DNA of 64,000 nucleotides. Source: JACJWR01 sp964556255 (GTDB taxonomy: Bacteria; Actinomycetota; Actinomycetes; S36-B12; UBA10799). The first letter of the stretch is position 1. Each line of letters opens with the position of its first letter. The DNA is taken from contig CAZKVQ010000004.1 in assembly GCA_964556255.1 (NCBI GenBank), forward strand, positions 24,435-88,434. The letters run 5' to 3'. Positions 41,026 through 49,808 of the stretch are shown in pieces. A program made the translations under genes and the position numbers. A model generated the notes under the pieces. The model worked only from the letters and a program-made list of their open reading frames with translations, made no database searches and was not told the DNA's origin.

Positions 41026-42219
41026 TCAGCGGACTGGGCAGGGGCCAGTGTCCACTGGCTGGGTGGCCGCCCCGGCTTGTCTGGAGGTGACCCTGAACTG
41101 TTCCGCGGTGAGGGCGAACCCCACGCCGCCGTCCTCCTTCGCTTGGGCGAAGACCAGCCCGAGCACACGTCCGTCGGATGACAGCAGCGGCCCGCCCGAG
41201 TTGCCAGGCCGAACCTGCGCTGAGAGGACGAACACCTGACGCTGAACTCCGGGCCGACCGTAGATGTCGGTGCCGGCAGCGTCGCGGCCGTCGATGACTG
41301 TGCGGATACGTGCCCCGCTGACCTTGAGCGGACCGCCACCCGGATAGCCGGCCACGGCGGCGGACTCGCCATCCTGTGCCCCCGCGAGGGTGGGAACCGG
41401 CTCGAGCTGCAGACCTGGAACGTAGAGGACGGCAACGTCGACGCCTGGATCGAATGCCACGACTTGGGCCGGGTAGGTCTCACCGCCATCGGTCTCGACC
41501 TGCGGATTCTCCATGGCTGCCACGACGTGGGCGTTCGTCGTCACGTGTTCGGGCGTCGACACGTATCCCGAGCCGGTCGCGCCGCTACCGCAGGCTGGTT
41601 TGTTGCCCGAGACCTTGACAACTGACGCGAGCACGCTGCGCACTCCGGGCGTCTTCGCTTCGGCCTCGTCCGGCGCCTTCTGTCCTTCCGGCGCAATGTA
41701 GAAGCCGTCGACGACCTTGGGCAACCCGGAGTTGTCGATGATGGTCTGCATGTTCGCGACCGCGTCCTTCGCAGCCGCCGGCATCGAGCTGTTCAGGCCT
41801 CGCAGCAGCGCCGACTCCTTCAGCGGTCCGGCTACCGCCATGGCGGGCACCGCGAGGATGGCCGTGGTCACCAACCAGATGGTCAGCAACACCCCGAACA
41901 CCGCGAGCGCCGCGCCTAAAAGCCGGTCGACCCATTGGGCCGGTTCCCATGACAGGGTGCCCTTCAACCGTGATCCGAGCCACGAGCCCAACGCCTGACC
42001 GACCCCTGCGATCAGCAGCACCAGGCCGAGGGTCAGCAGCAGCCGCCACGGGTTCGACACCTGCCAACTGGCAACCATGCCAGGAACCAACTGAGCGGCG
42101 ACCAGACCGAAACCGAAGAATCCCGCGAAACTCAAGGCGCCCTGCACGAAGCCGGTGCGCCAACCGATGAGGGCGAACAGGACCAGGGCGATGATCAGCA
42201 CCAGATCGACAACGTTCAT
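41026..42219 (-). CDS. MarP-like membrane serine protease (CvpA-type membrane domain)
   Basis: 397 residues. Four membrane segments in the first 130 residues form a CvpA-like domain; a chymotrypsin-type protease follows outside the membrane. Triad residues are His231 (TNAHVVA), Asp261 (DPGVDVAVL) and Ser341 (RPGNSGGPL). Cys210 and Cys394 are placed like the disulfide pair of mycobacterial MarP, which protects against acid and oxidation. The ATG at 42219 overlaps the Nudix stop (ATGA). The order nth-Nudix-marP on the minus strand follows M. tuberculosis closely. Confidence 0.92.
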   Translation of the reverse strand: MNVVDLVLIIALVLFALIGWRTGFVQGALSFAGFFGFGLVAAQLVPGMVASWQVSNPWRLLLTLGLVLLIAGVGQALGSWLGSRLKGTLSWEPAQWVDRLLGAALAVFGVLLTIWLVTTAILAVPAMAVAGPLKESALLRGLNSSMPAAAKDAVANMQTIIDNSGLPKVVDGFYIAPEGQKAPDEAEAKTPGVRSVLASVVKVSGNKPACGSGATGSGYVSTPEHVTTNAHVVAAMENPQVETDGGETYPAQVVAFDPGVDVAVLYVPGLQLEPVPTLAGAQDGESAAVAGYPGGGPLKVSGARIRTVIDGRDAAGTDIYGRPGVQRQVFVLSAQVRPGNSGGPLLSSDGRVLGLVFAQAKEDGGVGFALTAEQFRVTSRQAGAATQPVDTGPCPVR

Positions 42220-42857
42220 AGCGGCACCTCGAGCACCCGCGATGGCTCCCAGGGGCGCTCCCAACCGCCCAACTTGAGCAGACTGGCGACGAGCCCACCG
42301 GTAAAGCCCCACACCGTCATCCCGGCCACATCGAAGCCGGGACCCACGAACCCCGAGGGATGGCGCACCCGCACCCGATTGGCCGGGTTCGCAAGATCGG
42401 CGATCGGAACCCGCCGCACCGACGCCACCTCGGCTTCCGCGGCGAACACTTCGTTGGGGCGGCGCCACCAGGCAAGCACCGGGGTGACGGCGAACCCGGT
42501 TGGGGGTACCCAGAGTTGTGGCAGGGTGGCGACGACCTGCACTCCTGAGGGGTCCACGCCGACCTCCTCCTGGGCCTCCCGCAGCGCGCAGGCCGCGGCG
42601 TCGGCGTCCGTCTCGTCCTGTGCGCCGCCGGGGAATGCCGGTTGCCCCGAATGCGCCCGCATGCCATCGGCACGTTGGGTGAGTAACACATCCGGCTGGC
42701 CATCCGATTCCCCCAGCAACATCAGGACAGCGGAGGGCCGCCCGCCCTCCGGCGGCGCCAGGAAGCGGGTGAGATCCTCAGGGCGCAGTTCGCGCACTGC
42801 AGTGGCCAACGGTTCGAACCAGGCGGGCAGCGGCTCCGACGCGGTCGACCCGGTCAT
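42216..42857 (-). CDS. Nudix hydrolase, CoA diphosphatase (UPF0035) type
   Basis: 213 residues. The CoA-type signature LLTQRADGMRAHSGQPAFPG precedes the Nudix box containing REAQEEVGV. Family members split CoA or related dinucleotides into 3',5'-ADP and phosphopantetheine. The ATG overlaps the nth stop by four bases. M. tuberculosis Rv3672c is in the same position. Confidence 0.88.
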   Translation of the reverse strand: MTGSTASEPLPAWFEPLATAVRELRPEDLTRFLAPPEGGRPSAVLMLLGESDGQPDVLLTQRADGMRAHSGQPAFPGGAQDETDADAAACALREAQEEVGVDPSGVQVVATLPQLWVPPTGFAVTPVLAWWRRPNEVFAAEAEVASVRRVPIADLANPANRVRVRHPSGFVGPGFDVAGMTVWGFTGGLVASLLKLGGWERPWEPSRVLEVPL

Positions 42858-43558
42858 GACGCGGACCTACGAGAGGAACGTTTGGCCACTGGCATTTCGA
42901 CACTCGGACATAGCGCGGTCAGCGGACAGCGCCCACACTCGGGTCGCCGAGCCTTGCAGCACCTCCGACCGTGGAAGATCAGCCGATGGCAGAGCATCGT
43001 CCAATCAGCGGGCGGGAACAGCTCCTGGAGGTCGCGTTCCACCTTCACCGGGTCGTGATGATCGGTCCAGCCGAGCCGACGCGACAGTCGTCCGACGTGG
43101 GTGTCGACGGTGACACCGGGCACGCCGAAGGCGTTCCCCAGCACGACGTTGGCTGTCTTGCGACCCACCCCGGGCAACGTCACGAGTTCGTCGAGGGTGT
43201 CCGGCACTTCGCCATCGTGGCGATCACACAGGGCTTGCGCCATCCCGATGATGTTGCCGGCCTTGGCCCGGAAAAAGCCCGTCGGCTTGATGAGCTCCTC
43301 GAGTTCACCTCGATCGGCTGCCGCGAGATCGGCCGCGGACCGGTAGCGGTCGAACAACGCCGGCGTCACCTGGTTGACCCGGACATCGGTGCATTGGGCG
43401 CTCAGAATAGTCGCCACCAGCAGTTGCAGCGGGGTCTCGAAGTCCAGTTCGCAACGCGCCTCGGGATACTCGACGGCAAGAATCCGATTGGCCTTCCTGG
43501 CACGCCGAACAAGGGCGACGTGGCTGTCGCTCCTACCCTTGGGCGCCGTCAGGTTCAC
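42854..43558 (-). CDS. nth: Endonuclease III (DNA glycosylase/AP lyase)
   Basis: About 234 residues. It removes oxidised pyrimidines and cuts the strand at abasic sites. The HhH motif LPGVGRKTANVVLGNAFG carries the catalytic Lys; the catalytic Asp is in VTVDTHVGRLSRRLG. The [4Fe-4S] cluster ligands follow the C-x6-C-x2-C-x5-C pattern. The GTG at 43558 (MNLTAPKGRSD) is my start, though its Shine-Dalgarno is weak. It is divergent from the RsiG-like gene over 170 bases. Confidence 0.95.
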   Translation of the reverse strand: MNLTAPKGRSDSHVALVRRARKANRILAVEYPEARCELDFETPLQLLVATILSAQCTDVRVNQVTPALFDRYRSAADLAAADRGELEELIKPTGFFRAKAGNIIGMAQALCDRHDGEVPDTLDELVTLPGVGRKTANVVLGNAFGVPGVTVDTHVGRLSRRLGWTDHHDPVKVERDLQELFPPADWTMLCHRLIFHGRRCCKARRPECGRCPLTALCPSVEMPVAKRSSRRSAS

Positions 43559-43728
43559 GTGTTCAGGGTACGTTGCCGCTTCACGAGCCGCGTGGGGCAA
43601 GCCCAGGAAATTGCCCGTTCCCGGGACTCAGCAAGCGGCGAGCACCAACGTCGGGCAACTGGGCCGTGCACACAAATAGTGGACGGGTTTTCGCTAGCCT
43701 CGGGGACAGAGTCCGCCGGAGGAGTGAG

Positions 43729-44274
43729 ATGGTCGAGGACGAGGACGCAGCTGCCCGCCGCGCTGCTCGGAAGAAGGCACGGCTGAGTGTAGAGCCCCCG
43801 GAGCCTGCCCCGGAGTTCGCCGAGCTGAGCCTGGACGACATCCGCCGCAACCGCGCAGCGCTCAATGACTACGAGACCCGCGTCTCCTACTGGCGGCGCA
43901 TTCTCCAGGCCCGCCTCGACCTGCTCGATCAGGGCCGGACCAGCGACAACCTGGAAGCCCTCGCCGACGCCCTTGCCGACGCCCCCAGCCAGTCCCGTCG
44001 GATGGCGATGCTGTCGATCCTGCCGCCGGACCAAGTGCCGCCGCTTCCCGACCTCGCTGAACTCTGGCGCTACCAGCCGACCGACGACGCAGACCTGGCC
44101 GACTACGTCGAGCGGCTCCGCGCTCGCGAACGGGAACTCTCAGACCATCGCCGCGGGCTGCACAGGCAGATCGACGCACTACAGCGCGAACTCATCGCGC
44201 GGTATCGCCAGGAACCCGCCCTCGCACTGACCGCGTTGCCGTTGCGGGGCGACGCGGGCACCTCGGACGGCTAG
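43729..44274 (+). CDS. rsiG: RsiG-like c-di-GMP-responsive anti-sigma factor
   Basis: 181 residues, mostly helical, with an antiparallel coiled-coil appearance. It contains the signature E(X)3S(X)2R(X)3Q(X)3D at E49-S53-R56-Q60-D64. A second copy at E134-S138-R141-H145-D149 has His in place of Gln. In Streptomyces RsiG, two such motifs on two helices bind a c-di-GMP dimer and let the protein hold the sigma factor WhiG. The ATG at 43729 has a strong GGAGGAG. A possible promoter TAGCCT-like box lies near 43695. No WhiG gene is in the window, so the partner is unknown. Crp follows 39 bases later on the same strand. Confidence 0.8.
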   Translation: MVEDEDAAARRAARKKARLSVEPPEPAPEFAELSLDDIRRNRAALNDYETRVSYWRRILQARLDLLDQGRTSDNLEALADALADAPSQSRRMAMLSILPPDQVPPLPDLAELWRYQPTDDADLADYVERLRARERELSDHRRGLHRQIDALQRELIARYRQEPALALTALPLRGDAGTSDG

Positions 44275-44313
44275 GCTGAACGGAATAGCCCGCACATCGG
44301 CGAGAGGACCGCA

Positions 44314-44988
44314 GTGGACGACGTTCTAAGTTCCGCTCCGCTGTTCGCTGCTCTGGACGCGGAGGCCGCCGCGGCGCTGCGCTCCTCCATGGAGACGACC
44401 CGGGTCGCCAAGGGCGACGTGCTCTTCTTGGAAGGCCAGCTCGGGGATCGGATGTACATCCTCACCGAGGGCAAGATCAAGTTGGGGCACACTGCGCCGG
44501 ACGGTCGCGAGAGCATTCTCGCGGTCCTGGGTCCCGGCGAACTTCTGGGCGAATTGTCGCTCTTCGACCCGGGACCGAGGACCGCAACCGCCGTCGCACT
44601 AACCGATGTGACCGCCCTCGGACTCGGCCATCAGGCGCTGCGACCGTGGCTGACCGGCAGGCCGGAGGTAGCGGAATCGCTGCTGCAGGCGCTCGCGCAG
44701 CGGCTGCGTCGGACCAACGACGCCCTGGCCGACTTGGTTTTCTCCGACGTGCCGGGGCGGGTTGCCAAGGCACTGCTCGAACTCGGAGACAAGTTCGGCC
44801 AGTCCATGCCGGATGGCGTGCATGTGACCCACGACATGACCCAGGAGGAATTGGCCCAACTCGTGGGGGCCTCCCGGGAGACCGTGAACAAAGCACTTGC
44901 CGACTTCGCCACCCGGGGCTGGATCAGGTTGGAGTCCCGTTCGGTGGTGCTTATCGACACCGAACGCCTGGCACGACGAGCGCGTTAG
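44314..44988 (+). CDS. crp: Crp/Fnr family transcriptional regulator
   Basis: 224 residues, GTG start. The N-terminal cyclic-nucleotide-binding domain carries LGELSLFDPGPRTATAVAL, the Crp-type phosphate-binding cassette. The C-terminal helix-turn-helix is TQEELAQLVGASRETVNKAL. It matches M. tuberculosis Crp (Rv3676) in size and setting and is likely a cAMP-responsive global regulator. Its last bases overlap the convergent MBL-hydrolase stop by four bases. Confidence 0.93.
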   Translation: MDDVLSSAPLFAALDAEAAAALRSSMETTRVAKGDVLFLEGQLGDRMYILTEGKIKLGHTAPDGRESILAVLGPGELLGELSLFDPGPRTATAVALTDVTALGLGHQALRPWLTGRPEVAESLLQALAQRLRRTNDALADLVFSDVPGRVAKALLELGDKFGQSMPDGVHVTHDMTQEELAQLVGASRETVNKALADFATRGWIRLESRSVVLIDTERLARRAR

Positions 44989-45809
44989 CCGTTCTCAGCC
45001 AAGTACTCCAGCTGGGCTCGTACGCTCAATTCCGCCGCCGGCCACACCTGCTGCGGCACATCCGCGTAGACCACCCGGACTAGCGCCATGGGTAGTTCCG
45101 CGGCTGGAGGGAGGTCACCTGCTTCCGCCAGGTCTGCCAGGGCCGCCCGGATCTGTTCGAGTCGATCCTGCCGATGCGCAAGGTAGCCGTCGATGGCCGC
45201 CATCGGATCTGCCAGCGCGGGACCGTGCCCAGGCAGGATATGACCCGCACCCCGTTCAGCGACGAGGTCTCGCAGTCTGGCCAACGAATCCAGATAGTCC
45301 GCCAGCCGACCATCAGGGTGAGCGACCACCGTGGTGCCCCTACCGAGGACAGTGTCGCCGGTGAGCACCGCATCGGGCAGTACGAAGGTGACCGAGTCGC
45401 TCGTGTGTCCCGGGGTTGCGACAACCGCGATGTCCAGCCCTCCGACCTGGATGACATCGCCCTCCGCAACCCCCTCCTCCCCGAGCCGATGGGCGGGATC
45501 CCAGGCACGAACCGGGCTGCCGACGGCGGCCGCGAAGTCTGCCGCGCCGCCACTGTGATCGTCGTGGCCGTGGGTGAGCAACACCAATGACACTCGGGCG
45601 TCGGACTCCTCGACGTGTCGCGCCACCGCCTCCAAATGACCTCGGTGGGCAGGTCCGGGATCGATCACGACCGCCTCGCGCGAACCGGGTGCGCGCAGCA
45701 CCCAGGTGTTCGTCCCGTCGAGCGTCATCGGGCCCGGATTGGGCGCGAGCACACAGACCGCGTAGTCGGTCACGGCCCCGCCTCGCCAGGTCATCGTTTG
45801 CTCAGCCAT
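44985..45809 (-). CDS. MBL-fold metallo-hydrolase (LACTB2/Rv3677c-like)
   Basis: 274 residues. The zinc-binding HxHxDH motif is THGHDDHSGGA, and further metal ligands appear in TPGHTSDSV and LPGHGPA. A C-terminal helical segment resembles the winged-helix module of LACTB2-type enzymes. The substrate is unknown; RNA endonuclease or hydroxyacyl-thioester hydrolysis are possibilities in the family. The position after crp on the opposite strand matches Rv3677c. Confidence 0.87.
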   Translation of the reverse strand: MAEQTMTWRGGAVTDYAVCVLAPNPGPMTLDGTNTWVLRAPGSREAVVIDPGPAHRGHLEAVARHVEESDARVSLVLLTHGHDDHSGGAADFAAAVGSPVRAWDPAHRLGEEGVAEGDVIQVGGLDIAVVATPGHTSDSVTFVLPDAVLTGDTVLGRGTTVVAHPDGRLADYLDSLARLRDLVAERGAGHILPGHGPALADPMAAIDGYLAHRQDRLEQIRAALADLAEAGDLPPAAELPMALVRVVYADVPQQVWPAAELSVRAQLEYLAENG

Positions 45810-45820
45810 CGGTCACGCTC

Positions 45821-46531
45821 CTAGCCCAGCCCCATGCCCCAGGTGGGCGGCAGGCCGGCCTCCTCGAGGTCCGTGATCGTGGCCCCGCTGTGGTAGTCGA
45901 TCAGTTCCCACGCCACGCCCTCACCCTCGGCGCGCGGCACCGGCATCAGCGCGGGACGAGGCAGCCGGGAGACCGCGAACAGCGTCGCGGCGACGTCGTC
46001 GTGCCCGTCGAGTTGGCCGAGCGTGGCAAGGGTGGGCGGCAGCATCGCCATCTCGCCAGCGGCATTGGCGGCCAGCGCTCGCGCGGGCGTTACCCACCGG
46101 GCGTGCGACGCCTCGGTCCCCACCAGTGCCGGCAGTTGCTCCGCCGGCACGGCCGTGGCGAAGAACGCTGTGTCATAGCGACGCTTCTCGACGGCTGGTG
46201 TGACCCAGCGGGCGAACGGCACGAGGTCGGCGAGATCACCAATCCGCACACCGGTTTCCTCCTCGACTTCCCGAATGGCCGCAGCCCGGAAGGACTCCTC
46301 CGACCCGTCGGGGCCGTCCTCGGCCTCAACCGCGCCGCCGGGGAAGACGTGCATCTCCGGTGCAAATGCCATCGTCGAGGTTCGACGCATCAGGTAGACC
46401 TCCACACCTGCTTCCCCGTCTCGCAACAGGGCCACCGTGGCCGCGGCGCGCACCGGTGGCGGGGTCCATAAATCAGTGTCCCCCTGGGCCACAGCCCTGA
46501 TCCGGGTGGCGAGGTCTGGAACTGCGGCCAT
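45821..46531 (-). CDS. Nudix hydrolase
   Basis: 236 residues. The Nudix box is present in canonical form (GGAVEAEDG ending ESFRAAAIREVEEETGV) and the family part VFPGGAV precedes it. The C-terminal half is long, as in the NUDT19-like or coenzyme A group. The substrate is unknown. The ATG is three bases after the RidA stop and the stop is 11 bases before the MBL-hydrolase start on the same strand. Confidence 0.85.
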   Translation of the reverse strand: MAAVPDLATRIRAVAQGDTDLWTPPPVRAAATVALLRDGEAGVEVYLMRRTSTMAFAPEMHVFPGGAVEAEDGPDGSEESFRAAAIREVEEETGVRIGDLADLVPFARWVTPAVEKRRYDTAFFATAVPAEQLPALVGTEASHARWVTPARALAANAAGEMAMLPPTLATLGQLDGHDDVAATLFAVSRLPRPALMPVPRAEGEGVAWELIDYHSGATITDLEEAGLPPTWGMGLG

Positions 46532-46534
46532 ACC

Positions 46535-47029
46535 TCAGCCCACCGCCCCGGTGTCCACGATCTCGAAGACGGCGTCCAATTCGACAGCCGCATTCTTCGG
46601 CAGGGAGACCACGCCGACCGCGCTCCGGGCGTGCACCCCGGCCTCGCCGAGGGCCGAACCGAAGAGTTCCGAAGCACCGTCTGCGACCGCAGGATGATCG
46701 GTGAAACCCGCCGTCGCATTCACGAATACGACTACCTTCACCAGTCGGAGACGGGCGCCATCTCCGACGGCGGAGAAGCCCGCGGCCAAAGCGTTCAACG
46801 CGCAGATCCTGGCCGCTGATCGGGCGTCGGTCAAGGCAAGGCCCTCTGGGCCCACCGGACCGCGCGCGGTCAAGTCCCCCGCGACGACCGGCAACTGCCC
46901 AGCCGTGTAGACGAAGCCCCCCGCCACCACCGCGGGCTGATAGGCGGCCAACGGGGCCGCCACACCGGGGACTTCATGCCCATGTCCGGCCAGGGCTGTC
47001 TCCACCTCGGCGCGGGTGGCACCGGTCAT
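46535..47029 (-). CDS. RidA family protein (YjgF/YER057c/UK114)
   Basis: 164 residues. The fold features GGFVYTAGQLPV and GDLTARGPVGPEGL, the variable VVVFVNATAGFTDHP and the C-terminal SAVGVVSLPKNAAVELDAV match the RidA family. Many members deaminate reactive imines such as 2-aminoacrylate; the catalytic arginine of true RidA is not obvious here. The ATG overlaps the DUF4177-like stop. Equivalent to M. tuberculosis Rv3678c. Confidence 0.87.
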   Translation of the reverse strand: MTGATRAEVETALAGHGHEVPGVAAPLAAYQPAVVAGGFVYTAGQLPVVAGDLTARGPVGPEGLALTDARSAARICALNALAAGFSAVGDGARLRLVKVVVFVNATAGFTDHPAVADGASELFGSALGEAGVHARSAVGVVSLPKNAAVELDAVFEIVDTGAVG

Positions 47030-47181
47030 GCGCGCGGCCGCTTGAAATAGGCCACCAGGTTCTCGGCATTGGGCCCCGGCACGACCTGGACGAGTTCCCA
47101 GCCGTCCGCCCCGAAGTTATCGAGGATCGCCTTGGTGTTGTGGATGAGCAGAGGTGCGGTGAGGTACTCCCAGGTAGTCAT
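47026..47181 (-). CDS. DUF4177-like small protein
   Basis: 51 residues. The pattern TTWEYLTAPLLIHNTKAILDNF and DGWELVQVV is typical of the short DUF4177 family of unknown function. It is 44 bases from the divergent ArsA-like ATPase gene, and its stop overlaps the RidA start as ATGA. The corresponding gene exists upstream of RidA in mycobacteria. Confidence 0.82.
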   Translation of the reverse strand: MTTWEYLTAPLLIHNTKAILDNFGADGWELVQVVPGPNAENLVAYFKRPRA

Positions 47182-47224
47182 GCTCGGAAGCCTATTGCGC
47201 CGTCCTGGACTAGGCTCTGCTGGT

Positions 47225-48271
47225 GTGACCACAACGGCGCAGAAGATGAACGACCACATTGGCCGTTGGGCGGATCTATCCAGTGCCAGACTGCACGTCG
47301 TGTCCGGCAAGGGCGGCACCGGCAAGACCACCGTGGCGGCGGCGCTGGCGCTGGCGCTTGCCGCCGGAGGTCGACGCACCCTGCTGCTGGAGGTCGAGGG
47401 CAGGCAGGGAATCGCCCGACTGTTCGACGTTCCCCCGCTGCCGTATGAGGAACGGAAGGTGGCGATCGCCCCGAAGGGCGGCGACGTCATTGCACTCGCC
47501 GTCGATCCGGAGGCCGCGCTGCTCGAGTACTTGGAGATGTTCTACAACATGCGGCGAGCCGGCAACGCGCTGCGACGTCTCGGTGCCATCGACTTCGCCA
47601 CCACCATCGCGCCCGGCGTCCGGGATGTGCTGCTCACGGGGAAGGCGGCGGAGGCCACTCGCCGCAAGGACAAGGGACGCTTCATCTACGACGCCGTGGT
47701 GCTGGACGCCCCGCCGACCGGCCGAGTGGTCAGGTTCCTCAACGTCAACACCGAGGTCGCCGGCCTCGCGAAGGTGGGTCCGATCCGAAGCCAGGCCGAC
47801 TCCGTGATGAGCGTCATCAGGTCCCGCGACACCGTGGTTCACCTGGTGACCCTGCTCGAGGAGATGCCGGTGCAGGAGACCGTCGACGGCTTCTCCGAAC
47901 TGGCTGCCGCAGATCTGCCGCTCGGCGGTGTCTTCGTCAACATGGTCCGCGTTCCGGTGTTGAGTCCAGAGGCCTTGGCGGAGGCGGCCGACGGCACCCT
48001 GGACACCACGGAACTGCAACGAGGTCTGGTCGACGCCGGACTGGGTTCGCCGACCGGCAAACGCAGTGGTCGGGTCAAAGCCTGGGCCGATGCCCTGGCG
48101 GCCGAGGCCGCCGAGCATGCTGCCCGGGTGGCTCTTGAACACCAGGAGCGCGAGACGCTGGAGACGACCAAGCGACCGATCATCGAGCTGCCCTACCTCG
48201 CCGGCGGGATCGACACCGGGTCCCTCTACCACTTGGCGGCGGTCCTTGCTGCGAACGGAGTCGGTCGATGA
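47225..48271 (+). CDS. ArsA/GET3-like ATPase (first of a pair)
   Basis: About 348 residues. The P-loop is VVSGKGGTGKTTVAAALAL and the Asp-containing switch region is LDAPPTGRVVRFL. ArsA/GET3-type ATPases are known as arsenite-pump motors or tail-anchored protein targeting factors; the bacterial pair Rv3679-Rv3680 is thought to work as a heteromer and has been linked to envelope functions. The GTG at 47225 has no Shine-Dalgarno but lies just after a TAGGCT box, so it may be leaderless; the ATG at 47246 is an alternative. The downstream paralogue overlaps by four bases. Confidence 0.87.
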   Translation: MTTTAQKMNDHIGRWADLSSARLHVVSGKGGTGKTTVAAALALALAAGGRRTLLLEVEGRQGIARLFDVPPLPYEERKVAIAPKGGDVIALAVDPEAALLEYLEMFYNMRRAGNALRRLGAIDFATTIAPGVRDVLLTGKAAEATRRKDKGRFIYDAVVLDAPPTGRVVRFLNVNTEVAGLAKVGPIRSQADSVMSVIRSRDTVVHLVTLLEEMPVQETVDGFSELAAADLPLGGVFVNMVRVPVLSPEALAEAADGTLDTTELQRGLVDAGLGSPTGKRSGRVKAWADALAAEAAEHAARVALEHQERETLETTKRPIIELPYLAGGIDTGSLYHLAAVLAANGVGR

Positions 48272-49431
48272 TCGCCACCACGGATGTGCTGGAGGCCGGA
48301 GTCCCCCGGCTCGCGGTGGACGACATGCTGTCCGACCCCGGGGTGCGCGTGATCGTGTGCTGCGGGTCGGGCGGTGTCGGAAAGACCACCACGGCGGCCG
48401 CGCTGGCGCTCCGGGCAGCCGAGGCCGGGCGCCAAGTATGCGTGTTGACGATCGACCCCGCCCGCCGGCTCGCCCAATCCATGGGGCTGACCGAATTGGA
48501 CAACACCCCGCGGCCTATTCCCGACGTCGCCAACGGATCGCTGAGCGCCATGATGCTGGACATGAAGCGCACCTTCGATGAGATCGTCGAGGCGCACGCA
48601 GACTCCGCCCGCGCCGCAGCGATCCTGGATAACCCCTTCTACCAAGCCCTGAGTACCTCTTTCGCCGGCACGCAGGAGTACATGGCGATGGAGAAGTTGG
48701 GGCAGCTCCGGGCCGAGATGGGCAGCGACGGACCGTGGGATCTCATCATCGTGGACACGCCTCCTTCGCGTTCCGCCCTGGACTTCCTGGATGCACCGAA
48801 ACGACTGGGGTCATTTCTGGATGGTCGGCTCATCCGACTGCTTGCCGCTCCAGCCCGTGGCGCGGGCAAATTCACCTCGCGGGTGGTCGCAGCCTCGTTC
48901 GGGGTATTCACCAACGTCTTGTCCAAGATCATCGGCGCCCAGGTACTGCAGGACATCCAGGTGTTCGTGGCGAGTTTCGACGCCCTTTTCGGCGGCTTCC
49001 GGGAACGCGCAGAGGCTACCTACCAGCAGCTCAAGGCCCCTGACACCAGGTTCGTCGTGGTGGCGATACCGGAGTCTGACGCTCTTCGGGAGGCGAGTTA
49101 CTTCGTCGAACGCCTCGAAGATGAGGGCATGCCACTGGCGGGCATGGTGCTGAACAGGGTGAGCCCTGCGCACGCCGTAGACCTGACCGCGGAGGCGGCG
49201 GAAGCCGGCGCTGAGGTGCTCGACGATCGGGAGGAGCATGCGACCACTGCCGCCCTGCTCCATCTGCATGCTGAGCGTCAACGCGACATCAGGAGACAGG
49301 CTCACCTGACGGAGAGTTTCACCGCGGCCCATCCGGGGGTGCCGATCGCACCCGTGCCTGCATTCGGCGACGACGTGCACGACCTGGAGGGTCTACGCGC
49401 GATCGGTGAGGCCGCTGCCCAACAACCTTAG
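48268..49431 (+). CDS. ArsA/GET3-like ATPase (second of a pair)
   Basis: 387 residues. The P-loop is CCGSGGVGKTTTAAALALRA followed by TIDPARRLAQSMGL; the second region is IVDTPPSRSALDFLDAP. It differs from the first ATPase in sequence and length, suggesting a stable heterodimer. The ATG overlaps the upstream stop (ATGA), so expression is coupled. The order with whiB and ponA afterwards is the same as in M. tuberculosis Rv3679-Rv3682. Confidence 0.9.
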   Translation: MIATTDVLEAGVPRLAVDDMLSDPGVRVIVCCGSGGVGKTTTAAALALRAAEAGRQVCVLTIDPARRLAQSMGLTELDNTPRPIPDVANGSLSAMMLDMKRTFDEIVEAHADSARAAAILDNPFYQALSTSFAGTQEYMAMEKLGQLRAEMGSDGPWDLIIVDTPPSRSALDFLDAPKRLGSFLDGRLIRLLAAPARGAGKFTSRVVAASFGVFTNVLSKIIGAQVLQDIQVFVASFDALFGGFRERAEATYQQLKAPDTRFVVVAIPESDALREASYFVERLEDEGMPLAGMVLNRVSPAHAVDLTAEAAEAGAEVLDDREEHATTAALLHLHAERQRDIRRQAHLTESFTAAHPGVPIAPVPAFGDDVHDLEGLRAIGEAAAQQP

Positions 49432-49481
49432 AGACGTTCCAACTGCGCACCGATCGGCGTCGATGGGGCTGGATCGCAGGC

Positions 49482-49808
49482 TCAGGCCGAGACCCGACCG
49501 GTGCTGGGCATGGGAGTGGCGCCGCTTTCGGAATAGTGCTCCCGGGCAGAGACCAACAGGTTGGTCCAGGAGGTGACCTCTGGACGACGACGGAGCAGCG
49601 CCCGACGTTCCCGCTCGGTCATGCCGCCCCAGACCCCGAACTCGATTCGATTGTCGAGGGCGTCGGCCAAGCATTCCGTGCGCACGACGCAGCCGCCACA
49701 CACCTGTTTCGCCCGATTCTGGGCAGCACCTTGAACGAACAGAGCATCCGGATCCTGCCCCCGGCATGACGCCTGGGAGATCCAATCACTTACCCACACC
49801 ACAGTCAC
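49482..49808 (-). CDS. WhiB family iron-sulfur transcriptional regulator (WhiB4/WblA-like)
   Basis: 108 residues from a GTG with GGGAGGA upstream. Four cysteines (C15, C37, C40, C46) would bind a [4Fe-4S] cluster. GVWGG lies at 58-62 and a basic stretch (RERRALLRRR) at 65-74 likely contacts DNA. The position between the ArsA pair and a class A PBP matches mycobacterial WhiB4 and Streptomyces WblA, which regulate redox responses and development. The gene converges on the ArsA-like pair. Confidence 0.93.
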   Translation of the reverse strand: MTVVWVSDWISQASCRGQDPDALFVQGAAQNRAKQVCGGCVVRTECLADALDNRIEFGVWGGMTERERRALLRRRPEVTSWTNLLVSAREHYSESGATPMPSTGRVSA

